53,601 nucleotides of DNA from Fluviibacter sp964387485 (GTDB lineage Bacteria > Pseudomonadota > Gammaproteobacteria > Burkholderiales > Rhodocyclaceae), in assembly GCA_964387485.1 (NCBI GenBank), contig CAYLWV010000002.1:1-53601 (forward strand). Direction: 5' to 3'. The notes beneath the pieces were generated by a model. That model did not search any database. It was not told where the DNA came from and was given only the letters and a program-made list of their open reading frames with translations. Numbering within the stretch: the stretch's first letter is position 1; each line of letters starts with the position of its first letter. A program made the position numbers and the translations under genes. Positions 11,461 to 20,158 of this stretch are shown piece after piece.

Positions 11461-12177
11461 ATGCGTCCGAGCCAACGTCAATCCGATGAATTACGCCCGC
11501 TGTCACTGACTCGCGGTTACACTGCTCACGCCGAAGGCTCGGTGCTGATTCAGGTGGGACAGACCCGCGTGCTTTGCACGGCCAGCGTGGAAACCAACCT
11601 GCCGCCCTGGTTGCGCGGTAAGGGCCAGGGCTGGGTCACGGCCGAATATGGCATGCTGCCGCGTGCGACACATACGCGCTCCGCCCGCGAAGCCGCCAAA
11701 GGCAAACAGACCGGACGCACCCAGGAGATCCAACGCCTCATCGGGCGCAGCCTCCGGGCAGTGACGGATCTGGTTGCCCTGGGTGAACGCCAAATCACGC
11801 TGGATTGCGATGTGCTTCAAGCGGACGGTGGTACGCGCTGTGCGGCCATTACCGGCGCCTGGGTGGCGCTGCATGATGCCTGTGCCAAATTGGTGGCCGA
11901 AGGCACCCTAGCAACCAACCCGATACGCGATCATGTGGCGGCGATTTCCGTGGGCATCGTTGATGGTCAGCCGGTCCTCGATCTGGATTATGCCGAAGAC
12001 TCCGGCTGCGATACCGACATGAACGTTATCATGACCGGCAGTGGCGGTATTGTGGAGATTCAGGGCACCGCCGAAGGTACCCCGTTCAGTCGTGACGAAC
12101 TGACGCAGCTAGTGGATCTGGCCGATGCCGGTATTCGCCAACTGATTGCTGCGCAAACCCAGGCCGTGAAGGTTTGA
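11461..12177 (+). CDS. rph: RNase PH
   Basis: A phosphorolytic 3'-5' exoribonuclease that trims tRNA 3' ends. It is 238 residues, with the start MRPSQRQSDELRPL, the phosphate-site region TRSAREAAKGKQTGRTQEIQ, LDCDVLQADGGTRCAAITGA and DLDYAEDSGCDTDMN. AGGA is 7 bases before the ATG. It is the first gene of rph-rdgB-hemW. Confidence 0.95.
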   Translation: MRPSQRQSDELRPLSLTRGYTAHAEGSVLIQVGQTRVLCTASVETNLPPWLRGKGQGWVTAEYGMLPRATHTRSAREAAKGKQTGRTQEIQRLIGRSLRAVTDLVALGERQITLDCDVLQADGGTRCAAITGAWVALHDACAKLVAEGTLATNPIRDHVAAISVGIVDGQPVLDLDYAEDSGCDTDMNVIMTGSGGIVEIQGTAEGTPFSRDELTQLVDLADAGIRQLIAAQTQAVKV

Positions 12178-12182
12178 ACGTC

Positions 12183-12770
12183 ATGAAGCAGCTGGTCCTG
12201 GCTTCGAACAATGCCAAAAAGCTTAAAGAGCTCGGCGAGCTGCTCACCCCGCTGGGCATCGAACTGATCCCACAAGGGCAGCTCGACATTCCCGAAGCCG
12301 AAGAACCCTTTCCGACCTTTGTCGAAAACGCACTGGCCAAAGCACGCCACGCCGCCCGTTTGAGTGGGCTACCGGCGCTGGCCGATGATTCGGGGCTTTG
12401 TGTCCGTGCGCTGGCGGGCGCGCCCGGCGTCCTGTCGGCACGTTATGCCGGTGAGCCCAAATCAGACGCGCGGAACAATGCGCACCTGCTCACAGCACTG
12501 GCAGGCCAAGTGGATCGGGCGGCGCATTTTGTCAGCGTCCTGGTGTTGGTCCGTCACTCAGACGACCCGCAGCCCATCATTGCCGAAGGCAATTGGCATG
12601 GCGAAATTCTGACGGAGGCTCGGGGGGGCGATGGGTTTGGTTACGATCCGCTCTTCTGGATTCCCACAGTAGGCAAATCTGCTGCCGAGATGGCACCTCA
12701 GGAAAAAAATACCTGTTCGCATCGCGGCATTGCCATGCAAAAATTGCTGGTGCAGTTGCCCGATCTATAA
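12183..12770 (+). CDS. rdgB: XTP/dITP diphosphatase
   Basis: Hydrolyses non-canonical purine nucleotides (dITP, XTP) to monophosphates so they are not incorporated into DNA. The N-terminus LVLASNNAKKLKEL is the family nucleotide-binding start; FVENALAKARHAA, ALADDSGLCV and GDGFGYDPLFWIP follow. An in-frame TTG at 12174 overlaps the rph stop, but the ATG at 12183 gives 195 residues, close to the E. coli length of 197. Confidence 0.94.
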   Translation: MKQLVLASNNAKKLKELGELLTPLGIELIPQGQLDIPEAEEPFPTFVENALAKARHAARLSGLPALADDSGLCVRALAGAPGVLSARYAGEPKSDARNNAHLLTALAGQVDRAAHFVSVLVLVRHSDDPQPIIAEGNWHGEILTEARGGDGFGYDPLFWIPTVGKSAAEMAPQEKNTCSHRGIAMQKLLVQLPDL

Positions 12771-12773
12771 GCT

Positions 12774-13988
12774 GTGCAAACCATCACGTTCGTACCCAAG
12801 CTCGGGTCACGCTCAGTGGCTGCCGATGCCCTGAAACCCAACTTTACGCAGGCCGTGCCGTTATCACTTTATGTGCACATCCCCTGGTGTGTCCGTAAGT
12901 GCCCTTACTGTGATTTCAATTCGCATGCGGCGCCGGAGCATCTGCCGGAAGCCGCGTTGGTTGATGCGTTGCTACAGGATCTGACGGCCGCATTGCCCGG
13001 CATCTGGGGACGCCGTATCGAGACGGTGTTTTTTGGCGGAGGGACGCCCAGTCTGTTATCGCCGGCTGCCATTGATCGACTGATCACCGGTTTCCGCATG
13101 CTGCTGCCACTGTCGCCGCAGGCCGAAATTACGCTGGAGGCCAACCCAGGTACCGTAGATGCAGAACGCTTCGCCGGTTTCAAGGCGGCAGGGGTTAATC
13201 GCCTCTCCCTCGGTATTCAGAGTTTCAACGATGCCAGCCTGCAGGCGCTGGGCCGCATTCACGACCGACAACAGGCGGTTGCGGCGATTGAAGCTGCCGC
13301 CCGCACCTTCGATACCTTTAACCTCGATCTCATGGTCGGGCTGCCACAGCAGGATGTGGCAGCGGCACTGACTGATATCCATCAGGCACTGGCCTTTAAC
13401 CCACCGCATTTTTCCTGTTATCAGCTGACGCTGGAGCCGCACACCCCCTTTGCCGCAATGCCGCCTTCCGGATTGCCCGATGACGATACCTGTGCCGAGA
13501 TCCAGGATGGGCTGGAAAACCGCCTGGCCGAAGCGGGCTATACGCACTATGAAACTTCGGCCTTTGCCCGTTCCGGCCATCAATGCCGGCACAACCTGAA
13601 CTACTGGACCTTTGGCGATTATTTGGGCATCGGCCCCGGTGCGCACAGCAAACTGACGAACCACGAGGGTGTGCGTCGTCAGATGCGCCATAAATCACCC
13701 AGAGCCTATCTGGCCGCTGTGGAAAGCGGGGATTTCATTCAAACGGACGAACCGGTTCGGCCCGCCGATCTGACCGGTGAATTTATGATGAATGCGCTGC
13801 GCCTGAATGAGGGCTTCGGCATTGATCTCTATGAGCGGTATACCGGATTACCCTGGCTGGTCGTCGCCCGCCAGGTGGATGCAGCGATCCGTGACGGGTT
13901 TCTGGAATGGGCGACGCCGGGCCAGCATCTGCGCCCCACCCTCAAAGGTCGGCGCTTTCTTAACGTGCTGCTCCAGCGCTTTCTCTAA
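12774..13988 (+). CDS. hemW: HemW-type radical SAM protein (heme chaperone)
   Basis: A radical SAM protein of the HemW family, once annotated as oxygen-independent coproporphyrinogen oxidase; characterised HemW proteins bind heme and deliver it to cytochromes. The CxxxCxxC cluster is at Cys39, Cys43 and Cys46 (CVRKCPYC). VFFGGGTPSLL and LSLGIQSFNDASLQALGR are typical. It starts with GTG 3 bases after the rdgB stop. It lacks the extra N-terminal cysteine region of true HemN, supporting HemW. Confidence 0.88.
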   Translation: MQTITFVPKLGSRSVAADALKPNFTQAVPLSLYVHIPWCVRKCPYCDFNSHAAPEHLPEAALVDALLQDLTAALPGIWGRRIETVFFGGGTPSLLSPAAIDRLITGFRMLLPLSPQAEITLEANPGTVDAERFAGFKAAGVNRLSLGIQSFNDASLQALGRIHDRQQAVAAIEAAARTFDTFNLDLMVGLPQQDVAAALTDIHQALAFNPPHFSCYQLTLEPHTPFAAMPPSGLPDDDTCAEIQDGLENRLAEAGYTHYETSAFARSGHQCRHNLNYWTFGDYLGIGPGAHSKLTNHEGVRRQMRHKSPRAYLAAVESGDFIQTDEPVRPADLTGEFMMNALRLNEGFGIDLYERYTGLPWLVVARQVDAAIRDGFLEWATPGQHLRPTLKGRRFLNVLLQRFL

Positions 13989-13989
13989 A

Positions 13990-14697
13990 TTATTTCCGCC
14001 GGAATACCAGATCCCACACACCGTGGCCTAGCCGCAGGCCGCGTGCCTCAAACTTGGTGAGCGGGCGGTAGGCAGGGCGCTCGGCGTAATCTGTTGCCGT
14101 GTTTTCCAGTTGCGGATCGGCGCTCAGCACTTCCAGCATCTGCTCGGCATAGTTTTCCCAATCGGTGGCGCAGTGGATCGTACCGCCAGGTTTGAGGCGG
14201 GACACCAGCGTACGCACAAATTCCGGCTGAATCAGACGTCGCTTGTGGTGGCGTGCTTTGTGCCACGGGTCGGGAAAGAACACCAGGATGCCATCCAGCG
14301 AATCCGGCGCAATCATCTGGTTAACGACATCCACGGCATCGTGCGTCATCAAGCGCAGATTTGTCAGACCCGTCTGTTCGATGAGTTTCAGCAGATTGCC
14401 CACACCGGGACGATGTACTTCGATGCCCAGGTAATCATGTTGCGGATGATTTTTGGCGATTTCTGCCGTCGCCCCCCCCATGCCGAAACCGATCTCGAGA
14501 AAGCGTGGGGCCTGACGGCCGAACCGGGCATCCCAGTCCTGGAGGGTGGGCGTGTAATCGACCCCCCACTGTGGCCAACCCTGGGCAATGGCCGTGCTCT
14601 GCGCATCGGTCAGCCGCCCTTCACGACGCACAAAGCTACGTATACGACGCAGATGCGCCGGGAGATCGCTGAGGACCTGTGTGCGTTTTTCATTCAT
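13990..14697 (-). CDS. trmB: tRNA (guanine-N7)-methyltransferase
   Basis: Methylates G46 in the variable loop of tRNAs using SAM. The SAM-binding loop is FLEIGFGMGGATAEIA; DGILVFFPDPWHKARHHKRRL is the TrmB catalytic signature. It is 235 residues. Its stop lies one base from the convergent hemW stop, and its ATG overlaps the TGA of the upstream exported-protein gene. Confidence 0.93.
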   Translation of the reverse strand: MNEKRTQVLSDLPAHLRRIRSFVRREGRLTDAQSTAIAQGWPQWGVDYTPTLQDWDARFGRQAPRFLEIGFGMGGATAEIAKNHPQHDYLGIEVHRPGVGNLLKLIEQTGLTNLRLMTHDAVDVVNQMIAPDSLDGILVFFPDPWHKARHHKRRLIQPEFVRTLVSRLKPGGTIHCATDWENYAEQMLEVLSADPQLENTATDYAERPAYRPLTKFEARGLRLGHGVWDLVFRRK

Positions 14698-15269
14698 GGT
14701 GTCTGTTCCATTGCTGTTTCCGCGTCCGGGGTGGTCACTTTCACCTCTGTGGCGCTCGCCGGTCGGGCCGGCTTGTTTTTAAGCTTCAGATAATTCGGAT
14801 CGCTCACCTCGGCCAGGGTATCCCGGTAGCGCTGCTGCAGATTCATCTGCGGCAGCACCAGCGTGTCCGCCAGTGTCGGGCATGCCTCATCCAGAGCGGC
14901 GGGCGAGAGATCCAGTGATGTCTTCAGATGCATGGCCTGTGCCACACGCGCTTGCTGATTCGGGGTGTCTAGTGCAATCCGGTAATGCACGGCTAACGTT
15001 GCCGTCAGTGTCTGCATGGTCGACTGGTTCTCCGTCAGCCATGCTTCATAAGCTGCGGTTGCGGCCGGGAATGCATGGCACGCAGTCCCCAGCATGACCG
15101 TGGCGTTAGCGACACCGAAAACCCGTTGGATGCTTACCAGTTCTGGCTGATTAAACACATACGTATGGGGTCGCTGTGGTTCGGTCGTGTCTGCTGCAAA
15201 AAGCAACGTGGGCCCACTGCCGAGCAGTAGACCCAGGCTGACTGTGCAACACCGCAGGCGCAGCTTCAA
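14694..15269 (-). CDS. Exported protein of unknown function
   Basis: I do not recognise a family. The 191-residue protein has a cleavable signal peptide (basic MKLRLRCC start, hydrophobic LGLLLGSG, cut near LLFAADT). The mature part is predicted helical, with two lone cysteines (in GTACHAFPAA and DEACPTLADT) that could form a periplasmic disulfide, and ends in a low-complexity tail rich in A, T, P and E. It lies between thiG (12 bases) and trmB (4-base overlap), so it is transcribed with them, but nothing ties it to either function. Confidence 0.6.
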   Translation of the reverse strand: MKLRLRCCTVSLGLLLGSGPTLLFAADTTEPQRPHTYVFNQPELVSIQRVFGVANATVMLGTACHAFPAATAAYEAWLTENQSTMQTLTATLAVHYRIALDTPNQQARVAQAMHLKTSLDLSPAALDEACPTLADTLVLPQMNLQQRYRDTLAEVSDPNYLKLKNKPARPASATEVKVTTPDAETAMEQTP

Positions 15270-15281
15270 AATGGTTTCGAT

Positions 15282-16085
15282 TTAGTTGCGCCCAATCAGG
15301 CCTGTGGTGGGCGAGCTGGGGTCGGCACTATAAAACTTGCGCGGCATACGTCCGGCCATATAGGCGGCTCGGCCGGATTCAACGGCCAGCTTCATGGCGG
15401 TTGCCATCAGCACCGGATCCTGGGCGTGAGCGATTGCCGTGTTCATCAGCACACCGGCACAGCCAAGCTCCATGGCAATGGTGGCATCGGAAGCGGTGCC
15501 GACGCCGGCATCCACAATGACCGGCACCTTGGCCTGATCAAGGATCAGGCGCAGATTCCAGGGGTTCAGAATACCCATGCCTGAACCAATCAATGAAGCC
15601 AGCGGCATGATGGCGACGCAACCGATGTCTTCAAGCATTTTGGCCTGAATCGGGTCGTCCGAGCAGTAAACCATGACTTCGAAACCTTCTTTTACCAGCA
15701 CTTCAGCGGCCTTGAGGGTTTCCGGCATGTTCGGAAACAGGCTGGTCTGATCGCCCAGCACCTCCAGTTTGCACAACGGGTGTCCATCTAGGAGTTCGCG
15801 GGCCAGGCGCAGTGTGCGGATCGCATCATCGGCGGTATAACAACCAGCGGTGTTGGGCAGAATGGTGTAGCGATCCGGTGTGATGACATCCAGCAGATTC
15901 GGGGCGCCGGCATCCTGGCCGATGTTGGTGCGCCGGATGGCCACCGTAACGATTTCAGCACCTGAAGCGGCGATTGCCCGGCCGGTCTCGTCGAAATCTT
16001 TGTATTTGCCGGTGCCGACCAGCAAGCGGGAACGATAGGTTTTACTGCCAATCGTGACAGTATTCAAAGCATCCTGGTGTTGCAC
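15282..16085 (-). CDS. thiG: Thiazole synthase
   Basis: Forms the thiazole ring of thiamine from 1-deoxy-xylulose-5-phosphate, a glycine- or tyrosine-derived imine and ThiS thiocarboxylate. It is a 267-residue TIM barrel with SRLLVGTGKYKDF, CKLEVLGD (the region of the Schiff-base lysine), GIGSGMGI-like LIGSGMGILNP and PVIVDAGVGTASDA. It follows thiS by 2 bases. No thiC, thiE or thiO is beside it. Confidence 0.95.
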   Translation of the reverse strand: MQHQDALNTVTIGSKTYRSRLLVGTGKYKDFDETGRAIAASGAEIVTVAIRRTNIGQDAGAPNLLDVITPDRYTILPNTAGCYTADDAIRTLRLARELLDGHPLCKLEVLGDQTSLFPNMPETLKAAEVLVKEGFEVMVYCSDDPIQAKMLEDIGCVAIMPLASLIGSGMGILNPWNLRLILDQAKVPVIVDAGVGTASDATIAMELGCAGVLMNTAIAHAQDPVLMATAMKLAVESGRAAYMAGRMPRKFYSADPSSPTTGLIGRN

Positions 16086-16087
16086 GG

Positions 16088-16288
16088 TTAACCTCCGCCG
16101 ACGGCGACAACAATTTCGATCTGATCACCCGGTTGCAGCATCACCGATGTATGCAGGCTACGCGGTACGATTTCGCCGTTGCGCTCAACGGCAACGCGTC
16201 GTCCGACGAGCTCAAGCTCGGCCAATAGATCGCTGACCAGCGCTGTATCGGCGCACGCATGTTCTTTACCGTTGACGGTGATTTTCAT
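16088..16288 (-). CDS. thiS: ThiS sulfur-carrier protein
   Basis: A 66-residue ubiquitin-fold protein whose C-terminal glycine is adenylated and thiocarboxylated to carry sulfur for the thiazole ring. It starts MKITVNG and ends in VAVGGG, the required di-glycine terminus. The ATG has no good ribosome site directly before it. The nearest strong Shine-Dalgarno, GAGGAGG at 16311-16317, is 22 bases away and instead faces an out-of-frame ATG (see the upstream mini-ORF). Confidence 0.92.
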   Translation of the reverse strand: MKITVNGKEHACADTALVSDLLAELELVGRRVAVERNGEIVPRSLHTSVMLQPGDQIEIVVAVGGG

Positions 16289-16304
16289 GCGCCGATTCTA
16301 GCAT
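16266..16304 (-). promoter_or_regulatory. Out-of-frame 12-codon upstream ORF overlapping the thiS start
   Basis: On the minus strand GAGGAGG (16311-16317) is spaced 6 bases from an ATG at 16304 that opens a 12-codon frame, MLESAHENHRQR, ending in TAA at 16266, inside the thiS coding region. It could couple translation into thiS or be chance. The 51-base spacer is far too short for a TPP riboswitch. Confidence 0.25.
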
Positions 16305-16339
16305 CCGGAACCTCCTCTCGGCAGCTCCCAGCGGCTGGT

Positions 16340-17851
16340 TTACATGTGACCGGTCTGCAAATAGCGCAGGTGCCAGCTAAAGGCATCTTCGAGCAGGTGC
16401 GGCGTTTGCTTGCCCGGTGCGTAATGCACGCCACGGCGGAAGTATTCCTTAAGTGCCGGACGGAAATCCGGATGCGCACAGCGATCAATAATGACCTTGG
16501 CCCGTTGCTTGGGTGAGAGTCCACGTAAATCGGCCAATCCCTGTTCGGTGACAATGACCTGGACATCATGTTCGGTGTGGTCGGTATGTGACACCATCGG
16601 CACGATGGCGGAGATCGCTCCCCCTTTGGCGGTCGACGGTGTCATGAAAATCGACAGGAAGGCGTTGCGGGCAAAATCGCCCGAGCCGCCAATACCATTC
16701 ATGATGCCGCTGCCCATGATGTGCGTTGAATTCACGTTGCCGAAAATGTCGGCTTCGATCAGGCCGTTCATGGCGATCACGCCGAGGCGACGAATCACTT
16801 CCGGATGGTTGCTGATTTCCTGCGGACGCAGGATGATGCGGCTCTTGTACTGGGGCAAATCGGCCATCAGCGTTTCCAAAGCATCCGGGCTCAAAGAGAA
16901 GGCGGTTGCTGAGACCATGTCCAGCTTGCCTTCCTGGATCATCTTGAGCATACCGTCCTGCAAGACCTCGGTGTAGGAGGTTAATCCTTCAAAGCGGCTA
17001 TTACTCAACTCATCCAGTACGGCATTAGCGATATTGCCGACGCCAGATTGCAACGGCAGCAGATTCGGTGGCAAGCGGCCTTTTTTGACCTCGTGCTCCA
17101 GAAATTCCATAATGTGACCGGCAATGGCGCGTGAGCTGGCATCGGGTGGTGAGAAAGGCGAGTTACGATCCGGGGCATCGGTTTCGACCACCGCCACCAC
17201 TTTGTTCGGATCACAGCGTAGGTATTGCTCACCAATACGGTCACCCACCTGCACCAGCGGAATTGGTTGGCGATTGGGGGGCAGCTCGGTACCGTAATAG
17301 ATATCGTGCATCCCTTCCAGTTCGAGGTTTTGCCACGAATTCACTTCCAGAATGACCTGATCCGCGAGATCAATCCAGGTTTTGTTATTACCGACGGAGG
17401 AAGACGGAATCAGGCTGCCGTCTTCGCGGATGCCGGCCACTTCGATCACCGCGGTATTCAGTTTGCCCAGGAAGCCAAACCACACCAGCTGTGCGACATG
17501 CGACAGATGCATGTCGATATATTCCATTTCGCCAGCGTTGATCCGCTTACGTGAGATCGGGTCCGACTGATAGGGCAAGCGTAGATCCACCGCATCGACC
17601 ATGGCCAGGGCGCCATCCAGCTCGGGTGCCGTCGAGGCACCGGTCCAGAGGCCGACCTTGAAGTCGTCACCCATCAGGTGGGCGTCCATAATCCGTTTGG
17701 CCAGCGCGGCAGGCACCTGCTTCGGATAACCGGAACCGGTAAAACCGCTCATCCCGATGTTGGCGTGGTTGGGAATCAGCTTGGCCGCTTCTTCGGCAGA
17801 CATGATTTTGCTGCGCAGCTGCGCATTTTTGATACGGCTTGAATCGGGCAT
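16340..17851 (-). CDS. Acetyl-CoA hydrolase/transferase family (succinyl-CoA:acetate CoA-transferase type)
   Basis: A 503-residue class I CoA-transferase that most resembles succinyl-CoA:acetate CoA-transferases (AarC type). These swap CoA between acetate and succinate, bypassing succinyl-CoA synthetase or scavenging acetate. Visible marks are GMSGFTGSGYPKQVP, QSGVGNIANAVL, TSYTEVLQDG with Glu295 at the position of the AarC catalytic glutamate (Glu294), and the CoA-binding GIMNGIGGSGDFARNA. Plain acetyl-CoA hydrolase activity cannot be excluded. A TTG at 17866 is in frame, but the ATG at 17851 is preferred. Confidence 0.85.
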   Translation of the reverse strand: MPDSSRIKNAQLRSKIMSAEEAAKLIPNHANIGMSGFTGSGYPKQVPAALAKRIMDAHLMGDDFKVGLWTGASTAPELDGALAMVDAVDLRLPYQSDPISRKRINAGEMEYIDMHLSHVAQLVWFGFLGKLNTAVIEVAGIREDGSLIPSSSVGNNKTWIDLADQVILEVNSWQNLELEGMHDIYYGTELPPNRQPIPLVQVGDRIGEQYLRCDPNKVVAVVETDAPDRNSPFSPPDASSRAIAGHIMEFLEHEVKKGRLPPNLLPLQSGVGNIANAVLDELSNSRFEGLTSYTEVLQDGMLKMIQEGKLDMVSATAFSLSPDALETLMADLPQYKSRIILRPQEISNHPEVIRRLGVIAMNGLIEADIFGNVNSTHIMGSGIMNGIGGSGDFARNAFLSIFMTPSTAKGGAISAIVPMVSHTDHTEHDVQVIVTEQGLADLRGLSPKQRAKVIIDRCAHPDFRPALKEYFRRGVHYAPGKQTPHLLEDAFSWHLRYLQTGHM

Positions 17852-17877
17852 GACAGTCTCAGGCAATTAGCATAATT

Positions 17878-17898
17878 AATGCGATGCAATATCGCATT
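17878..17898. promoter_or_regulatory. Inverted repeat upstream of the CoA-transferase
   Basis: Perfect 8-base arms AATGCGAT (17878-17885) and ATCGCATT (17891-17898) with a 5-base centre, 27 bases upstream of the CoA-transferase ATG. A T-run follows on the plus strand, but no plus-strand gene ends here, so an operator for an acetate-responsive regulator is more likely than a terminator. The remainder of 17852-18008 is AT-rich and shows nothing else clear. Confidence 0.4.
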
Positions 17899-18008
17899 TT
17901 TTCCGAGCCCTGTCAGCTTTCGGCGTTGTTTTTATTGGTTTATTTTAGTGCAACACTTTAACAATTCGTACATTGTGCTGCGCTATGCCATGCCGGCGTC
18001 ATGCGTTT

Positions 18009-18082
18009 TGGAGCGGGCAAAGGGAATCGAACCCTCCTCATAAGCTTGGGAAGCTTAGGTAATGCCACTATACGATGCCCGC
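18009..18082 (-). tRNA. tRNA-Gly (anticodon CCC)
   Basis: A 74-base cloverleaf including an encoded CCA (18009-18011). The acceptor arms GCGGGCA and TGCCCGC pair fully, the discriminator is T as in glycine tRNAs, the T arm is GAGGG-TTCGATT-CCCTT, and the anticodon loop TTCCCAA sits between TAAGC and GCTTA, reading CCC for GGG codons. A TACAAT -10-like box on the minus strand (18100-18105) lies 18 bases before the 5' end. Confidence 0.95.
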
Positions 18083-18169
18083 TTATTCCAAGTAGAGATA
18101 TTGTAATCGATATCAGTTATGGTGATGCCACGAGTGCGTAACATAAAATGTTCGCTCTTCGAGGCCGCC

Positions 18170-18769
18170 ATGAACACAGCCAGTACCTTTCAGAAAATCG
18201 TCAATGCCCATGTAACACCCTACCTCTTCGGGTTTCTCGGTTGGCAGCTGATGTGGCAGTTGCAAACACAACTGGCGGTGCTCGACTATGCGCTGGGTAT
18301 ATCCCTCATGTTTCTGCCGGCCGGTATTCGAACGTTGGCGGTACTGATTTTCGGGTTACGCGGTGCGGTCGGGGTGTTTGTCGGTGCGGTGTTCTCAACG
18401 ATCGAGTACCTTGGTCATATACCCACGATGGATTTGGCCAATGTCGTACTTATTGCAGCCATCTCGGCATTCTCTGCGTATCTGATGATGCAGTTGGTTT
18501 GCTGGTGGCGCAGAATCGGTGTTGATCTGGAGGAACTTAGGTTCAGCGATGTGCTGGTGATCGTATTTAGTCAGGGATTGTTGTCGGCAACGCTACATCA
18601 GTGGGTTTACCGGCATCATGAACTGGAAGAGATCTATATCAAACCAAGCCTCGCAGAGAGTTTCCGCCTTTGGGCTGCGATGGCCACAGGCGATATTGTA
18701 GGATCCATGGTGCTGATGTTAAGTGGTGTCATGCTGGCCAATTTTCTAAGGCGATTGCATCCAGCCTGA
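18170..18769 (+). CDS. Multi-pass membrane protein of unknown function
   Basis: A 199-residue integral membrane protein with about five or six hydrophobic segments (for example ISLMFLPAGIRTLAVLIFG, VVLIAAISAFSAYLMM and GSMVLMLSGVMLANF). The P-AGIRTLAVLIFGLRGAVGV region resembles the start of MASE1-type sensory membrane domains, but there is no output domain. The frame extends upstream to 18119; the ATG at 18170 has GAGG 5 bases ahead and gives a better N-terminus. It is convergent with the sensor kinase (18-base gap). Function unknown. Confidence 0.65.
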   Translation: MNTASTFQKIVNAHVTPYLFGFLGWQLMWQLQTQLAVLDYALGISLMFLPAGIRTLAVLIFGLRGAVGVFVGAVFSTIEYLGHIPTMDLANVVLIAAISAFSAYLMMQLVCWWRRIGVDLEELRFSDVLVIVFSQGLLSATLHQWVYRHHELEEIYIKPSLAESFRLWAAMATGDIVGSMVLMLSGVMLANFLRRLHPA

Positions 18770-18787
18770 CTCCTGCAACTGTCGGTC

Positions 18788-20158
18788 TCAGATTGCCGGT
18801 GCCGCCGGCATATCCAGTCGTACACACAATCCGTACCCACCTGCGCCATCGCTCAGGGACAGGGTTGCCTGATGTAACTCGGCAATGCGCAAGGCGATCG
18901 ATAAGCCCAGGCCGGAGCCGGGAGCATCGCTGCCTGCCAGGCGAGTGAATCGTCCCAGAACACGATCACGCTCATGTGCCGGAATGCCTGGTCCCTGATC
19001 CGTGACTTGCAGACATACTTCTTTGCCATGCTGGCGAATCGTGACGGCAACGACGGTGCCGGCTGGTGAATAGCGAATGGCGTTATCAATCAGATTCCGC
19101 AAGAGTACGGCCAGTAGGGTGGGGTCGCCCTTGATCCAAGTGGCCGCACCTTCGTCGAGCATGCACTCAACATTTTTATCCAGTGCTTGCGGAGTGATCT
19201 CGGCGATTACGTCTACCGCTATCCGTCGTAGGTCGCACACAACAAATCCTCCCGCCAGGCTGACACTATCCAGACGCGCCAGCGTCAGAAGCTGACCAAG
19301 CAGATGGGTCGCACGATCGCTGGCGCGCATGACCAGTGCCAAGGCATGCCCACGTTCTGCGATGTCCGTAGCGGCAATCGCGACCTGCGCATGTGTCCGG
19401 ATCGCGGCTAGCGGCGTCCGGATCTCGTGCGCCGCATCAGCGGTAAATCGACGCTCTTGCTCAATCGATGCAGCAACCCGATGCAGCAGTCGATTGGTCT
19501 GTTCGATAATCGGGTGCAGTTCACTGGGGACCTCACCAAGATCAATTGGATCCAGTCGCTCCGGAGAGCGTTGGCCGATAAACATGGCCAGGCGCCGCAG
19601 GGGCATAAATTGACGACGCATTAAAAGTACCAGGCCCATAGCAAGCAGCGGCAAAGCAACGGCCAAGGGCGTTAGCAGATGCTTGGCCAGTTCGGTACCG
19701 ATGGCATGGCGGGCCTCGAGTGTTTCCGCGACCAGGATGAGATGGTGATGGCGGGCGTCGCGCAAGCTATAGACACGCCAACTCCGGTTGTCGATCCGGC
19801 GATCCGAGAACCCTTTGACCTGCTCGGTCAGCAGGTCTTTGGGGGCACTCGTTGAGCGCGCCAGAAGCTTGCCTTTATCTGTCCAGATCTGAAAGGCCAC
19901 CTTACGGGCATAGCGGTGTGATGGCAATTCTTCCGGGATTTCAGTCGATCCGTCGCTACTCAGTACTGCAAGCAGTGCAGCCGTTTGGGCAAGGTGAGCG
20001 TCGAAAAGCTCATCGCCTTCGGAGACGGCTTCACGCCATGCCACAACAGTGAGCCCGATCCAGATCACGGCAACTAGGCTGAGCGTGCCCCCCAGCAGCT
20101 GCAGTTGCAGGCTACCGGATCGCGCGTGCGTGCGTTGCCACCAGCGTTTCAGTGTCAT
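18788..20158 (-). CDS. Sensor histidine kinase (QseC-like)
   Basis: A 456-residue inner-membrane histidine kinase. Transmembrane segments are at about 20-41 and 161-180, flanking a periplasmic sensor of roughly 120 residues; a HAMP-like linker follows. The phosphorylated His244 is in DAAHEIRTPLAAIR. The ATPase has the N box (LLRNLIDNAIRYSP, Asn359), DQGPGIP (387-393) and GSGLGLSIA (414-422). It overlaps the response regulator by 4 bases. Its place at the end of the SHP cytochrome operon suggests it senses a redox or gaseous ligand signal, but the sensor itself has no recognisable domain. Confidence 0.9.
   Translation of the reverse strand: MTLKRWWQRTHARSGSLQLQLLGGTLSLVAVIWIGLTVVAWREAVSEGDELFDAHLAQTAALLAVLSSDGSTEIPEELPSHRYARKVAFQIWTDKGKLLARSTSAPKDLLTEQVKGFSDRRIDNRSWRVYSLRDARHHHLILVAETLEARHAIGTELAKHLLTPLAVALPLLAMGLVLLMRRQFMPLRRLAMFIGQRSPERLDPIDLGEVPSELHPIIEQTNRLLHRVAASIEQERRFTADAAHEIRTPLAAIRTHAQVAIAATDIAERGHALALVMRASDRATHLLGQLLTLARLDSVSLAGGFVVCDLRRIAVDVIAEITPQALDKNVECMLDEGAATWIKGDPTLLAVLLRNLIDNAIRYSPAGTVVAVTIRQHGKEVCLQVTDQGPGIPAHERDRVLGRFTRLAGSDAPGSGLGLSIALRIAELHQATLSLSDGAGGYGLCVRLDMPAAPAI

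Noticed and set aside
16289..16339. TPP (thi-box) riboswitch before thiS
   Set aside because: The spacer is only 51 bases and lacks the conserved CTGAGA and ACCTGATC-type elements.
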